From RBG-16-64-13 sp963718375 (GTDB lineage Bacteria; Actinomycetota; Thermoleophilia; RBG-16-64-13): a DNA stretch of 64,000 nt. The stretch covers positions 1 through 64,000 of the forward strand of contig CAVQZD010000004.1 in NCBI GenBank assembly GCA_963718375.1, in the 5' to 3' direction. The position numbers and the translations under genes were made by a program. Within the stretch, counting starts at the first letter, position 1. The number at the start of each line of letters is the position of its first letter. This document shows, in pieces, positions 1 to 8,474 of this stretch. The notes beneath the pieces were generated by a model that saw nothing but the letters and a program-made list of their open reading frames with translations, was not told the origin of the DNA and made no database searches.

Positions 1-29
1 GGTCAGTCCATACCGGCCAGGCTCGTTGG

Positions 30-261
30 TCAACCCTTAGGCGGATACGGATCGTGGCCGTGGCTGTCCTTGCCCCGAATCGTCCGTCCTGGTTGTGAAT
101 GACAAACTCAGTTGCCTGGTTCTTGCTGATCGTGCGACCAGCGTCTATAGCATCCTGTTTCCGGTGCGAGTGACCGCTGCTGCGAGTTGCTCCGTCCTCT
201 TGACGTCCCAACCACCATCGGGGCTCGGGACTATGTGATGCGAATCCGGCTTGTTGGTCAT
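30..261 (-). pseudogene. DUF2188-family small protein, frameshifted
   Basis: Reading the - strand across frames gives a typical DUF2188 protein. It begins MTNKPDSHHIVPSPDGGW, continues in a second frame with AGRTISKNQATEFVIHNQ, and ends in a third with GKDSHGHDPYPPKG before a stop. Frame changes fall near 210 and 85. An AGGAGG ribosome-binding site sits just upstream of the ATG at 261. DUF2188 proteins are short (about 70-80 residues) and of unknown function. With two indels this copy should not yield a full product unless the sequence is wrong. It is the furthest-left gene seen and follows a DUF1883 gene on the same strand. Confidence 0.7.
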
Positions 262-318
262 TGGTGGCCTCCTGTCTGCTTGCATGATGCATTGCGTCCG
301 GCTGAACACATGTGACTT

Positions 319-593
319 TCATCTCCCGCTAAGCACTCTGGCGCTTGATGAGACTGAACCTTCAAAACCACCAAGGTCGACGGCCACGTGCCAATGACCT
401 GCGCCAGGAACCTGAGGAGACGGACCGGTGAGCGCTTGTAGTGTCCACCGAAATGTCGGAACGATTGCCCGGCCCGGTAACTCCTGAAGTTGGAGTCATC
501 CATCAGGCAAACGTTGGCTTCTGTCCCTGACAGCGTGACCTCAACGATCTCGCCGCCGCTGAGACTGCCCAAGTCATGGTGAACGAAACTCAT
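319..593 (-). pseudogene. DUF1883-family protein, frameshifted
   Basis: The start ATG at 593 is preceded by an AGGAG site. The first two thirds read MSFVHHDLGSLSGGEIVEV and then a segment with ANVCLMDDSNF and a GGH motif, typical of DUF1883. Near 410 the frame shifts, and the adjacent frame completes the domain with VPGAGHWHVAVDLGGFEG and ends VLSGR before a stop at 319. A single-base indel therefore breaks an otherwise complete gene of about 91 codons. The domain has no established biochemical role; I recall it near or fused to TIR domains, which would fit the SEFIR/TIR-like gene further upstream, but this is unverified. It has its own ribosome-binding site, so it may be a separate transcription unit from the larger cargo operon. 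Confidence 0.72.
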
Positions 594-1093
594 GCTGACA
601 CTCCTCTTGTCGGTGTGGAACGAAGCATCGTGTATCCCATGTCGCCTCCGTTGATGCCCGATCGACGGTTCATGCCTTGCAGACCCCCAATGAAGCTTGG
701 TTAGGAACGCGAATCCTTGATCACAGTCTAGCGCTGGCGTCGGACAGGATAGCCGGTGAGAGCTCGACCGCATGACGCTGGTAGCACGCCGACCCGGCAT
801 TTGCAGAGCGTGGACAAACCACGCGAATCAAGTAGCGGGGTTCGCAGACGCTCACCGGAATCATCGAGTACCTGAAGAAGGTCAGAAGCGCACGCCGCAA
901 TGCCTCATCGGAGTGATTCGTGCTCCAGCACTTGTGCGCGCCAGCAGACGTGCGTTAGCTCCAGTTCAAGGCAGATCCTCCCCGGAATCTGAGTTGTGTC
1001 AATCCAGCTTCCTCGGGGAGCAGATTTGGGTCTTCTTGATGAGACCTCTACTCGGGCGGTCGGTGGCCCCTCGCGAGCCGGAAAGAGTTTGCC
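594..1093. other. Stretch without recognisable gene
   Basis: About 500 bases lie between the methyltransferase pseudogene and the DUF1883 gene. Short open frames exist on both strands, but none has a convincing ribosome-binding site or a recognisable motif. The part next to 593 may hold a promoter for the DUF1883/DUF2188 pair. Decayed coding sequence cannot be excluded. Confidence 0.4.
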
Positions 1094-1769
1094 CTACTCG
1101 CCCTTGCTTCCGATGATCAGCATCTTCTGATGCTGAAACTCCTCCGCAGAGGTCTCGTCCTTGTACCGGACCAGTCTGGGAACAACCCCGATCTGCCGTA
1201 GGGCACACAACAACTCGTCGGCAGTGTAGAGACACATCACACCGCGAGACTCCGGATTTCGTGAACTGGAAAAAGCGTAGGTAGCCGAACCCGTCTTGGC
1301 CATCAGACTTAGGGCTCCGCCTGGCCGCAGATCCGACCGAACTCCTGGAGAGTCTCTTGAAAGTCGTCTCGAATCACATGATTAATCGAATAGGCGCAGA
1401 ACACGCAGTCAAACGATTCGGCATCGAATGGCATGCATCGCATATCGCTTACAACACCTCTAATCCCGGGCAGCCTCAACTTTGCCGCTCGGATCGTTCC
1501 TGCCGAAATGTCCGTGCATGTCACTTCATGACCAGCATCCGCGAAAAAACGTGCATAGTTCCGGGACCCGATCCAATGTCGGCAACTGTCCGTCTTCCCT
1601 CCAATGCGGACAGACAGAGCGCAATCCAATCAGAGTCGGTTTCGTCATCCCAAAACGAATCGACGTACCAGTCGGCAATGTCGTCGTAGAGCTCTGCCGT
1701 TCTAAGAGCGTAGTTGCCGACTGTCAAGCCACCGCTATGAGGGAGCCGGGGAGAGGCTTGTCTAGTCAT
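1094..1769 (-). pseudogene. Class I SAM-dependent methyltransferase, two frameshifts
   Basis: Three overlapping reading frames assemble into one methyltransferase of about 225 residues. The first (1769 to about 1570) includes ELYDDIADWYVDSFW and the SAM-binding loop TVADIGSGPG. The second (to about 1315) continues with ARFFADAGHEVTCTDIS and the post-loop FDCVFCAYSINHVI. The third supplies the C-terminal sheet, GGALSLMAKTGSATY, ending at 1094. Indels lie near 1570 and 1315. The substrate cannot be inferred; the fold is that of small-molecule methyltransferases. The start ATG overlaps the stop of the upstream oxidoreductase gene, so it was translated as the last member of the cargo operon. It is broken as sequenced. 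Confidence 0.75.
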
Positions 1770-2779
1770 GACGCAGAATCACCTTGCCGATTCTTGTCCT
1801 ATTTTCCAAGAAGCCATGGGCCTCACGGACATCATCAAGCGGGAACTCCGCTGCGATGATGGGTTTCCAGCTCTCCTGAGACACCTGTGAAAGAACATCC
1901 TTGAATTCGGCACGATTTCCCATCCGACTTCCGAATATCCGGATCTGATTGTAGTACAGGTCTTCCAAGTTTATGTTTGCCAGGTGGCCAGACCGCGTTC
2001 CACAGATCACGATTCTGCCATGTGGTCGTACCGAGTTCATGCTTGTCTCAAATGTCGAAGCACCCACGGATTCGAATACGCAATCCGCACCCTGGCCACC
2101 GGTCAATGCTCTCACTGCCTTGCATACATCTTCCGTCTTGTAGAGAACGACGTGGTGGTTCCAGATCGCGGATAATTGATCCGCAGCGTCTTCCGACCCA
2201 GCGGCAACGATGACGACCGCACCCAAAGACTTGGCAATTGTGACCGCCGCACATCCCAGCGAGCCGGACGCTCCCCAAATCAGTATGCTTTCGCCAGGTT
2301 CGAGGCCAGCCTTCGTGACTAGCATTCGCCAGGCCGTGAGATAGTCCAATGGGAAAGCTGCGGCTTCAGTCACAGACATGCCGGGAGGAACGCGATAGAG
2401 CTGGCCATCTGGGACCGACACCATTGAGGCATAACCGCCCGCCTTGTGGACGCCCAGGATATTCACGAACTTGCACGCGTCTGGGTCGGCCTGCTCGCCG
2501 TCACATTTGCCACAGGGGATGGCTGGATTGACAACAACCGCATCCCCTTTGTTGAAGAAGGGCGAGTGAGTCTCCTCGACAACGCCCGCAACGTCTGAAC
2601 CAGGAACATGCGGAAAAGCCAAGCCGAAGTCCTCAGTCCGAAGGAGAACGTCAAGCCAGTTCAGTCCAACAGCCTGTACTCGCACGAGTGTCTGGCAGCT
2701 GAGCCAAGACAGGACGCTCCAAGTCACCAACGCTTAGAGCTTCTTTTCCACCAAGATTTGTTATGTATGCAGCTTTCAT
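1762..2779 (-). pseudogene. MDR-family zinc-type alcohol dehydrogenase/quinone oxidoreductase, frameshifted
   Basis: The original start is the ATG at 2779, which opens MKAAYITNLGGKEALSVGDL. A one-base indel near 2700 moves the frame, and the 322-residue open frame then carries the rest. That rest has the catalytic-domain segment NWLDVLLR, the motif HVPGSDVAGVVEE, a cysteine pair (PCGKCDGE) reminiscent of the structural zinc site, and the Rossmann loop WGASGSLGCAAV for NAD(P)H. Length and order fit medium-chain dehydrogenase/reductases. It lies 31 bases after the PvcA-like gene and overlaps the following methyltransferase. By context it may reduce or oxidise an intermediate of the operon's product; the substrate is unknown. 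Confidence 0.8.
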
Positions 2780-2810
2780 TGTCAAAACCCTCCTACTTAA
2801 GTATAACGCT

Positions 2811-3815
2811 CTATGGCTTGACGAGCTGCAAATCCGAACCCGCTCGTGCCGCTATACAGCTTGAAACGAACATCCGCACTGTTGGGCACCTGACAACAGG
2901 CACTGAATGCACAGAGACGGTGCCAGTGTGCGAACGGTCGTATATGGCCAGTCCATTCCAGGGGGCCACTCCTAATTGGCGAGGAATTCCCACTTGGCCC
3001 GGTTTGACGTGAGAAGTTGCCCGGATTGCCGACGGCATGAAACGGGACAGCAGACGCGTGCGCTGGGACGCAAGGTTGAAGGCAGCATAACGAATTGCCG
3101 TCTCGACTGACTCCGACCAAAGCTCTTGTGCCACCCCATGGAACTCCGGTGCGATCCTTTCAAGATCACAGGACATGCAGTGAATATCCCAAAGCGCGTC
3201 CAACCCACATCGCTGTTCGGCTTCTTTCCAACCACGGTTCCACAACATGCCACGAGCAAGTTCGTTGATCTTGACTGCTATCGATGATTCCGACGCCTCT
3301 GCGTTATCCACAGCTGAGCGAAGAATCCCAGCGATTTCTCGTCTTACATTTGAGAAGGTGCTGCCAGGTGTGATGGCCAGTGCGGCATCGTGCCTCACTA
3401 CAAGATCTTCGAGATCGATGAAATGTATGCTGCCAGTCAGATTCAGGCGCGAGCGCCAATCCCTCAGGGCTGACAGGTACTGGTGGGCCGATCCGGAAGG
3501 CACTCGAAAGATGTCCTCGTATGCACTGCCATCTGACACAATTAGCCACACCACATCGTGGCGGAACACCTGGTTGACGGCCATCGCCATACAATGGAGA
3601 TGAATCAACGTCGCAATCTCGCCAAGGTCAGGCGCGTACGGCGGAAGATCGCTCCTGAAGGGATTCTGATCCTTGAAAGGAAATGCCGGAAGCAGAAACA
3701 CAAGTGGACCACCCGACGTGCGAGCATGCTCCAAACCGCGTTCTATCTCTCTCTTTGTCTCTTCATCCTTGTTCTTTCTGTGTCCGATCGTCGGATCGCG
3801 CAGGATAGCGGGCAA
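2811..3815 (-). CDS. Isocyanide synthase-like protein (PvcA/Dit1 family)
   Basis: The 334-residue frame matches the PvcA/Dit1 family at several places: FLLPAFPFKDQNPF near residue 42, PDLGE near 62, the motif WLIVSDGSAYEDIF near 92, DLEDLV near 130, and a C-terminal region with SHVKPGQVGIP and APWNGLAIYD. Family members convert an amino acid into an isocyanide (PvcA on tyrosine) or make Dit1-type formyl derivatives. The amino acid used here is unknown. A TTG start at 3815 has AGGGGA six bases upstream. However, the frame overlaps the preceding polypeptide by 73 bases and lacks the usual N-terminal lead-in, so a frameshift joining the two near 3800 is quite likely. It sits inside a tightly coupled cargo operon. 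Confidence 0.65.
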   Translation of the reverse strand: MPAILRDPTIGHRKNKDEETKREIERGLEHARTSGGPLVFLLPAFPFKDQNPFRSDLPPYAPDLGEIATLIHLHCMAMAVNQVFRHDVVWLIVSDGSAYEDIFRVPSGSAHQYLSALRDWRSRLNLTGSIHFIDLEDLVVRHDAALAITPGSTFSNVRREIAGILRSAVDNAEASESSIAVKINELARGMLWNRGWKEAEQRCGLDALWDIHCMSCDLERIAPEFHGVAQELWSESVETAIRYAAFNLASQRTRLLSRFMPSAIRATSHVKPGQVGIPRQLGVAPWNGLAIYDRSHTGTVSVHSVPVVRCPTVRMFVSSCIAARAGSDLQLVKP

Positions 3816-4213
3816 TTTCTGTCCCCTGAGAGCGGCAGCTGACGATCCTCGAGTATCACTTCAACCGTTTCACCAAACGCTATGTTGTCTTCATACTCAG
3901 CGAGAAGCTCATAGACGATGTCATCGCTTACCGTTACCGTGTCCCTCGCTGGTGGTGGGTAAGTCCCTTCGCGCCCGCTGATACCCTCGCTGCGCACCAT
4001 CTCCTCTAGCGCCATCTCCACCCACGCAAGAGTAGGCACGGCGCACCCCGCATCGCCGGGTTCGCCTGAGACTGATTGCAGCATCGCAGGGCGGAAGTTG
4101 CAGCCATAGGTCGCGTCATACGCATCTGCACGACCGATGCCAAATGGACCTAGCCCTTCCGACGACCGCCAGTCCCGCTCAAGCCGAGTCTCTCGCGACG
4201 TATGCAACATCAT
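3743..4213 (-). CDS. Unknown polypeptide coupled to aaRS-like gene; may be N-terminal part of the PvcA-like protein
   Basis: This 156-residue frame starts with ATG overlapping the stop of the upstream gene (ATGA), a clear sign of translational coupling. I recognise no domain in residues 1-90, which include GPFGIGRADAYDATYG and PTLAWVEMALEEMVR. From about residue 95 the sequence (SDDIVYELLAEYEDNI) resembles the helical lead-in found before the core of PvcA/Dit1 proteins. That suggests the true gene ran from 4213 through to 2811 as one fusion of roughly 465 residues, now broken near 3800. The tail of this frame after about residue 133 is then out-of-frame noise. No function can be assigned. Confidence 0.5.
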   Translation of the reverse strand: MMLHTSRETRLERDWRSSEGLGPFGIGRADAYDATYGCNFRPAMLQSVSGEPGDAGCAVPTLAWVEMALEEMVRSEGISGREGTYPPPARDTVTVSDDIVYELLAEYEDNIAFGETVEVILEDRQLPLSGDRNCPLSCAIRRSDTERTRMKRQRER

Positions 4214-5397
4214 GGCTCTATGCTCCGACGCTGACTGATCCGCCAGAAGTCTGCAAGTGCCAGTCGCTCCACATGGATAGACAGCCAGTTGTAGGGAATG
4301 CTCTGGGCGATCTTACCTTCGTGTCCCTCAATTAAGACCTGTCCAGGCTGTATGAGCACTTCGATTCGTCGCCGCACGTCATAGGCATATCGGGACACAA
4401 TCGGGGCGGCTAGGTCGATGAGTCTGATGGCAGCCGAATGGCCGCTTGACCCCAATACCGTCCCGTTACCCACCACGATGCTGGTGTCCGGTATGGGATC
4501 GAAGGGAAGGCCATACTCTTCGGCTCTACTGAATGCCGACAGCAAGAGCCTGGCCCTGTCCTCCAATGTAGATATTGGGCCATCGCCAGTCCCAGTTTCC
4601 ACAGCGGCGATAATTGGCGAATCGGCGCTTGTGAGCCCATCTCGATAGCCGCGAGAGAAGAGACGGGTTGGCGAGTACAGCTTCCGCTTTCCCGTCATGA
4701 TCGCGGCGTATAGAAGCTGTGGAAGGGGAGAGACTTCCAGAAAGAGATCGACTCCCCGGCCGGGGAAGCTGACCATCAACGGTTCAGTGTCAAGCTCAAC
4801 TTCAGAACTGGTGATGAATCTCGGTTCGTATCGAACGTATCCATCCGCTTCGAGTTGTGCGGAGAAGAGAGACATCATGTCGCCCATCATCAGTCGCGGC
4901 GTCACCTCTCGATGAAAACCTATCTCATCAAATGCTATTGGCGCCGGTGAGGACTCTGTGTGGAGTCTAACAACGAAGAGGCTCGGAGTGGCGGTTGCCT
5001 CATCTCGTCCCCCAAGGAAGGGCACCCCGGTCACGGCTACTCGCGCCCCAGATTGAACCGTGTCCAGACCGTCACCGCTCGCTCGATCTTGAGAGTTGAC
5101 CAACACCAGTTGAATCTGGTCGCGACCGTCGGTCAAAGTGGCGAATCTCCGAGTCGCCTTTCGCGATCCTTTTTCGGATAGCAGAACGCCAGTTGTAGTG
5201 ACGTGGCCGCTACCCAAATCCAAATCGCCAAACGCAGTAAACCCTCGCTGTGCAGCAAACCTGAGGACCTTCTTGATCTGGACCAGACGAGTGGATGGCG
5301 GAATTTGGCTCTTCCGCGATGATTCGTTGGCTGACAAGACACCCGATACTATGCCTTCCATCGAGGCTTGGTATTTCTTGATCAGCTGTTCGGGCAC
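4210..5397 (-). CDS. Class II aminoacyl-tRNA synthetase-like protein (Asp/Asn/Lys-type architecture)
   Basis: 395 residues with a GTG start. Residues about 35-160 look like an OB-fold with a beta-rich pattern (VTTTGVLLSEKGS, then RRFATLTDGRDQIQLVLV). Residues from about 185 resemble the class II catalytic core: a motif-1-like helix around RLMMGDMMSLFSAQLEADGY, then FLEVSPLPQLLYAAIMTG and RLFSRGYRDGLTSADSPI at the place of motif 2. I do not see a clean motif 3 (the usual glycine-rich G-x-G-x-G-x-x-R), although HVERLALADF near the end may be its remnant. Family knowledge: such paralogs often activate amino acids for non-tRNA acceptors in secondary metabolism. It overlaps the upstream SEFIR/TIR-like gene by 16 bases and the downstream gene by 4. 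Assignment is by motif reading only. Confidence 0.5.
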   Translation of the reverse strand: MPEQLIKKYQASMEGIVSGVLSANESSRKSQIPPSTRLVQIKKVLRFAAQRGFTAFGDLDLGSGHVTTTGVLLSEKGSRKATRRFATLTDGRDQIQLVLVNSQDRASGDGLDTVQSGARVAVTGVPFLGGRDEATATPSLFVVRLHTESSPAPIAFDEIGFHREVTPRLMMGDMMSLFSAQLEADGYVRYEPRFITSSEVELDTEPLMVSFPGRGVDLFLEVSPLPQLLYAAIMTGKRKLYSPTRLFSRGYRDGLTSADSPIIAAVETGTGDGPISTLEDRARLLLSAFSRAEEYGLPFDPIPDTSIVVGNGTVLGSSGHSAAIRLIDLAAPIVSRYAYDVRRRIEVLIQPGQVLIEGHEGKIAQSIPYNWLSIHVERLALADFWRISQRRSIEP

Positions 5398-5852
5398 TCT
5401 GGTTTCCCCCGGTATCTGATTGCCCGGTAGTCCACCATGTTCAAGTACTTGAGGCTAGTTATCTCATCAGGCACTGCGGTTTCGCGCGTGCCACTGAACA
5501 GGACCGGCACTACCTCGAAGTGTTCGAGCAGTCCAGACTCCCGGCTCTTCTGCTCCGTATCCGCGTATCGCTGCATGATGTAGCCATACTCGGTGAAGAC
5601 GCCGCTCTTGGTTCGGTTGACCACCTTCCTCTTGTAGCCAGGCGTCATCACCAAGAGTGCTGCGTCAACCTCGAAGAGCATCTCCATGAACCAATTCAGG
5701 TCCGTGCCCACTCAAGTGGATGTGGCGTCGTACAGAAACTCAATTGCTCGATCTGAGATGCTCTCAAGCCAGGATACTAGAGTGTCCAGTGATTCCCGGT
5801 CTACATCGTCGTAGTTGTACGACACATAGCACGTGGGCTTCCTATCCGACAT
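5382..5852 (-). pseudogene. SEFIR/TIR-like signalling domain protein with in-frame stop
   Basis: From ATG 5852 the frame reads KPTCYVSYNYDDVDRESLD, a classic beta-A/helix start of TIR and SEFIR domains. It then passes FLYDATST, hits TGA at 5714-5712, and continues in the same frame with GTDLNWFMEMLFEVDAALLV and MTPGYKRKV, which match the SEFIR pattern of a G-D-L-x-x-F-M-E helix followed by a strand. The C-terminal part contains VVPVLFSGT. About 156 residues overall. Such domains act in self/non-self signalling, some as NAD+ hydrolases. The stop falls in the loop before the F-M-E helix and probably inactivates the gene; GTG just after it could restart a 109-residue piece. It is the first gene of the coupled cargo operon. 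Confidence 0.62.
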
Positions 5853-6197
5853 TCTCCCCCCATACCGACTGTTCCCTCAGTCAACGGCAACATGCCCAAG
5901 GCTCCATACCCAACGCCATCGGCTCTTGGCAGAGCCCCCTTCCGGGTCACAAGCACAGAATAGAACCGACGCCACACGAGGTCAAAAGCGAGGGCCTCGC
6001 ATTTCTCAATCGTACGCCAGATATGGTAGTGGAATTCTTGATGGCCCGTGACAAGAAACCCCACACCATACTCGCTGCCGCACTTCCGGTCATATGAGCA
6101 ATCGAAGAAGCTTCATGGCACTCATGATACCTAGCATCTGTCGCCACAGTAGTCCGCGCCTATTCTGCAAGACTGGTGTCATCCATCCCATCGCCAG
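5853..6197 (-). other. Unassigned, probably decayed coding stretch
   Basis: About 345 bases upstream of the SEFIR/TIR-like gene. An 87-residue - strand frame (5801-6064; for example HQEFHYHIWRTIEKCEALAF) runs through most of it and overlaps the start of the next gene. It has no clear start signal and no recognised domain. A second short frame (about 6085-6190) precedes it. Given the indels elsewhere in the element this may be a broken gene. I cannot name it. Confidence 0.3.
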
Positions 6198-7035
6198 TCA
6201 GATTGCGGTCCTCAGAATCGAACGGAAATTCGCGCCCCCATCCCGCAAGCCGGAGAAGCCCTCAGCATTGAATGCGGCGTCACCGTGCGCGATTCGCTGA
6301 CCGTACTTGTCGACATATCTCTGAACCAGAATCTTGACTTCGTTGACTTGCATGTCCCGAGAAGCGATGGCCTGCTCAAGTACCTGGGCGCTGGTCGCGG
6401 GCTCCGTTGGATCAGTGCGGCCACACTTTCAGTCGCTCTACGCGCAAGATCTCTGCCCTCAGCGCGTAGACATGTGCCCATAGCCTCGACAGCAGCTCTT
6501 CGTGTTCGGCCGCCTCTTTGGATGATATGTCCCCCTGGGTGATCACCGGGGTGTCACCCGAGGATTCAAGCGGCGGCGGTGTCGCGCGCGAACGCGGTAT
6601 GTAGTTCTGTGAATCTTGATGTAGCTGCCAAGCAAGCATGGTGAGTATCTTCCGTTCGACATGCTTGCGGAAGTGGTCGGCCTCGTAGTTAGTCTCACTC
6701 GCCGCTTGAGCCCTTCGGGCAGTCAAGTTCTTACCTCGGCTGCCAGACGCAAGACCGAAGATGACACGGGCGGCCTCGCCAAGTTCGTCGTCTGGATAAT
6801 GGACCAGCAGGCTCTTGATCAGAAGATCGAGTGCTTTGACGCGGCTCAGCCTATCGCTCGGGTCGATACTCCTCGCTACTACTCCGCGCAGGGCCAAGAC
6901 GACCTCGTCTTCATAGTCAGGGCCGACGGGCAGACCAGACGCGAGGATTGGCCGCAGTGCTTTGGCCAGCACCTCGACCGGCGGCGGATTCACTTGCGTC
7001 TCCAAGCCAGCTGCCCCTCCCTTTGATCTACCCAC
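6198..7035 (-). pseudogene. Unknown helical protein, frameshifted near its 3' end
   Basis: The main frame ends with TGA at 6412. The shifted frame continues immediately with a well-formed segment (SAQVLEQAIASRDMQVNEVK, then RIAHGDAAFNAEGFSGLRDG) to a stop at 6198, which suggests one protein of about 279 residues broken by an indel at about 6412. GTG at 7035 is the preferred start because residues from GRSKGGAAGLETQ onward look protein-like; the open frame itself extends to 7155. A motif around FRKHVERKILTMLAWQL resembles helical regions common in actinobacterial proteins of unknown function. It is transcribed away from the backbone gene at 7141, so a divergent promoter region lies between about 7036 and 7140. 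Confidence 0.45.
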
Positions 7036-7140
7036 GAAATACCCGGCTTTTGACCGTTCGAAGACCCACCTCTCGCCAGCACACTCTAGGCCAGACGGCA
7101 CAAACCGTCCACTATCCACCGGGTGAAAGGACATCGAGCA

Positions 7141-7440
7141 ATGGAGAACACGCACCTGGCATTGATTGGAGGTCAGCTTCCTCAGTCACTTGAGCGCATG
7201 AGCAAGGCTGGGCAGCGCCGGACCTCACAAGAGATCGAACGCACTGTGGCCCAGGGCATTGTCACCAATACCAGAGAGCAATCCGAGCAGCCATCACCAA
7301 CACCGCCCTGCAAGAACGTCGGCGCCCTGAGTGCCCTGGAAAAGCACCTGATCGAGGTCGCTCCTTTGGGCGCCGTTCGCTACCAACACATAGTCGACGC
7401 CTACGCGCTCGGCGCGGCCCAGACGATAGCGAGGTGGTAG
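7141..7440 (+). CDS. Small hypothetical protein of the element backbone
   Basis: 99 residues starting MENTHLALIGGQLPQSLERM. A GAAAGGA sequence about 10 bases upstream supports ATG 7141 over the earlier GTG/ATG options. The protein is polar, with a proline-rich middle (SPTPPCKN) and a helical C-terminus (LSALEKHLIEVAPLGAVRY). I recognise no domain. It opens a + strand run of element genes, and the next gene begins 2 bases after its stop, so the two are probably co-transcribed. Function unknown; a role in element maintenance is a guess from position only. Confidence 0.5.
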   Translation: MENTHLALIGGQLPQSLERMSKAGQRRTSQEIERTVAQGIVTNTREQSEQPSPTPPCKNVGALSALEKHLIEVAPLGAVRYQHIVDAYALGAAQTIARW

Positions 7441-7442
7441 CG

Positions 7443-7708
7443 ATGCATGTCTTTCTCTACATCATTCTGGTCGCCGTCGAGGGAGTTGTCGTGTACATGA
7501 TCTTCAGAGATTGGCAGCAGGAACGACGCCGGAAACAATCAGGCGCGTTGAACGTGAACTGGCCGAAACGCAGCAGCGCCTCGGCGAACTAGCGATGGAA
7601 CACCAAGCCTGGCTCCAGGGCCAAGCGCTCGAAGCTCGCAAGGCCCTTATCGCTGAATCATTTCGCGCGGCGCAGGCTCGAAAAGCTGGGTCTCAGAGCA
7701 ATCGTTGA
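7443..7708 (+). pseudogene. Membrane-anchored coiled-coil protein, frameshifted
   Basis: The frame from ATG 7443 encodes an N-terminal transmembrane helix (MHVFLYIILVAVEGVVVYMI) followed by the basic stretch DWQQERRRKQ. Near 7535 the adjacent frame takes over with a heptad-rich helix (RRVERELAETQQRLGELAME), running to a stop at 7708. Joined by one indel these give an 88-residue bitopic protein with a cytoplasmic coiled coil, a coherent design, so I treat it as one broken gene rather than two. Small anchored proteins of this sort are common beside conjugation ATPases, but no specific function can be assigned. Confidence 0.5.
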
Positions 7709-7895
7709 CAAATCAACAACAGCGACTCCAGCCACCCCTATTGACTCAGGGGTCGAGGGTAGGCGCGCGACTGGTCGCTCCGAGGACTGGTAGGCCACGG
7801 TCTAGGTCATACGCCCTGTCGGGTGTGTACTGGTAGTCAGAACGGCAGCTCGCAGGGTTGCCCCCACCGCCGTCCTGGAAAGGAGAACTAATCAA

Positions 7896-8459
7896 TTGAA
7901 TCCCAAACTCTATCGCACGATCATGGTCGACCCGCCATGGGACGTGCTGCAGAAGGGCGAGAACTCTCTGGGCGCCGAGCGTCACTACAAGCTCATGACG
8001 CTGGACCAGATCAAGGGCCTGCCCATCGCGGACCTCGTGGATCCCAAGTCCAGCCACTGCTGGCTGTGGGTGACAAACGCTACGCTCCGCCACGGATACG
8101 ACGTGCTGGAGGCGTGGGGTTTCACTCCACGTAGTCCGCTCACTTGGATCAAACCCCGGTTCACGCTGGGACAGTACTTGCGCAATGCAACCGAGCACGT
8201 CTTGCTCGGGACTCGCGGAAGGGCACCGGTGCACTTCCGAGCACAGCCCACCTGGGTCTTCGCACCGCTTCAGGACCACAGCCACAAACCTGAGGAACAG
8301 TACGACATCATCGAGCGAGTCTCGCCGGGACCGTATTTGGAACTATTCGCCCGCCGTCGTCGACCAGGCTGGGACGCCTGGGGAGACCAGATCTCCTCGG
8401 ATATCGATATCCCAGGCTATCCAGTGCCGGACTCACCGGCAACGAGGGCCAAGTCATGA
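7896..8459 (+). CDS. MT-A70 family N6-adenine methyltransferase
   Basis: 187 residues from a TTG start at 7896 with a strong AAAGGAG site upstream. The catalytic DPPW motif (MVDPPWDVL) is near residue 12, followed by HYKLMTLDQIKGLPIADLV. The segment CWLWVTNATLRHGYDVLEAW is the usual MT-A70 strand/helix pair, and PGPYLELFARRRRPGWDAWG is the C-terminal SAM-pocket motif. The family transfers a methyl group from SAM to adenine N6, in DNA when found in bacterial elements and phages. It is one of the few intact genes in the element. A likely role is protecting or marking element DNA against restriction; target site unknown. Confidence 0.85.
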   Translation: MNPKLYRTIMVDPPWDVLQKGENSLGAERHYKLMTLDQIKGLPIADLVDPKSSHCWLWVTNATLRHGYDVLEAWGFTPRSPLTWIKPRFTLGQYLRNATEHVLLGTRGRAPVHFRAQPTWVFAPLQDHSHKPEEQYDIIERVSPGPYLELFARRRRPGWDAWGDQISSDIDIPGYPVPDSPATRAKS

Positions 8460-8474
8460 AAGGCAGGTCAAACA

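Noticed and set aside
5720..6097. 125-residue + strand open frame over the SEFIR/TIR-like gene
   Set aside because: Antisense to a recognisable domain, with no motif or ribosome-binding site.
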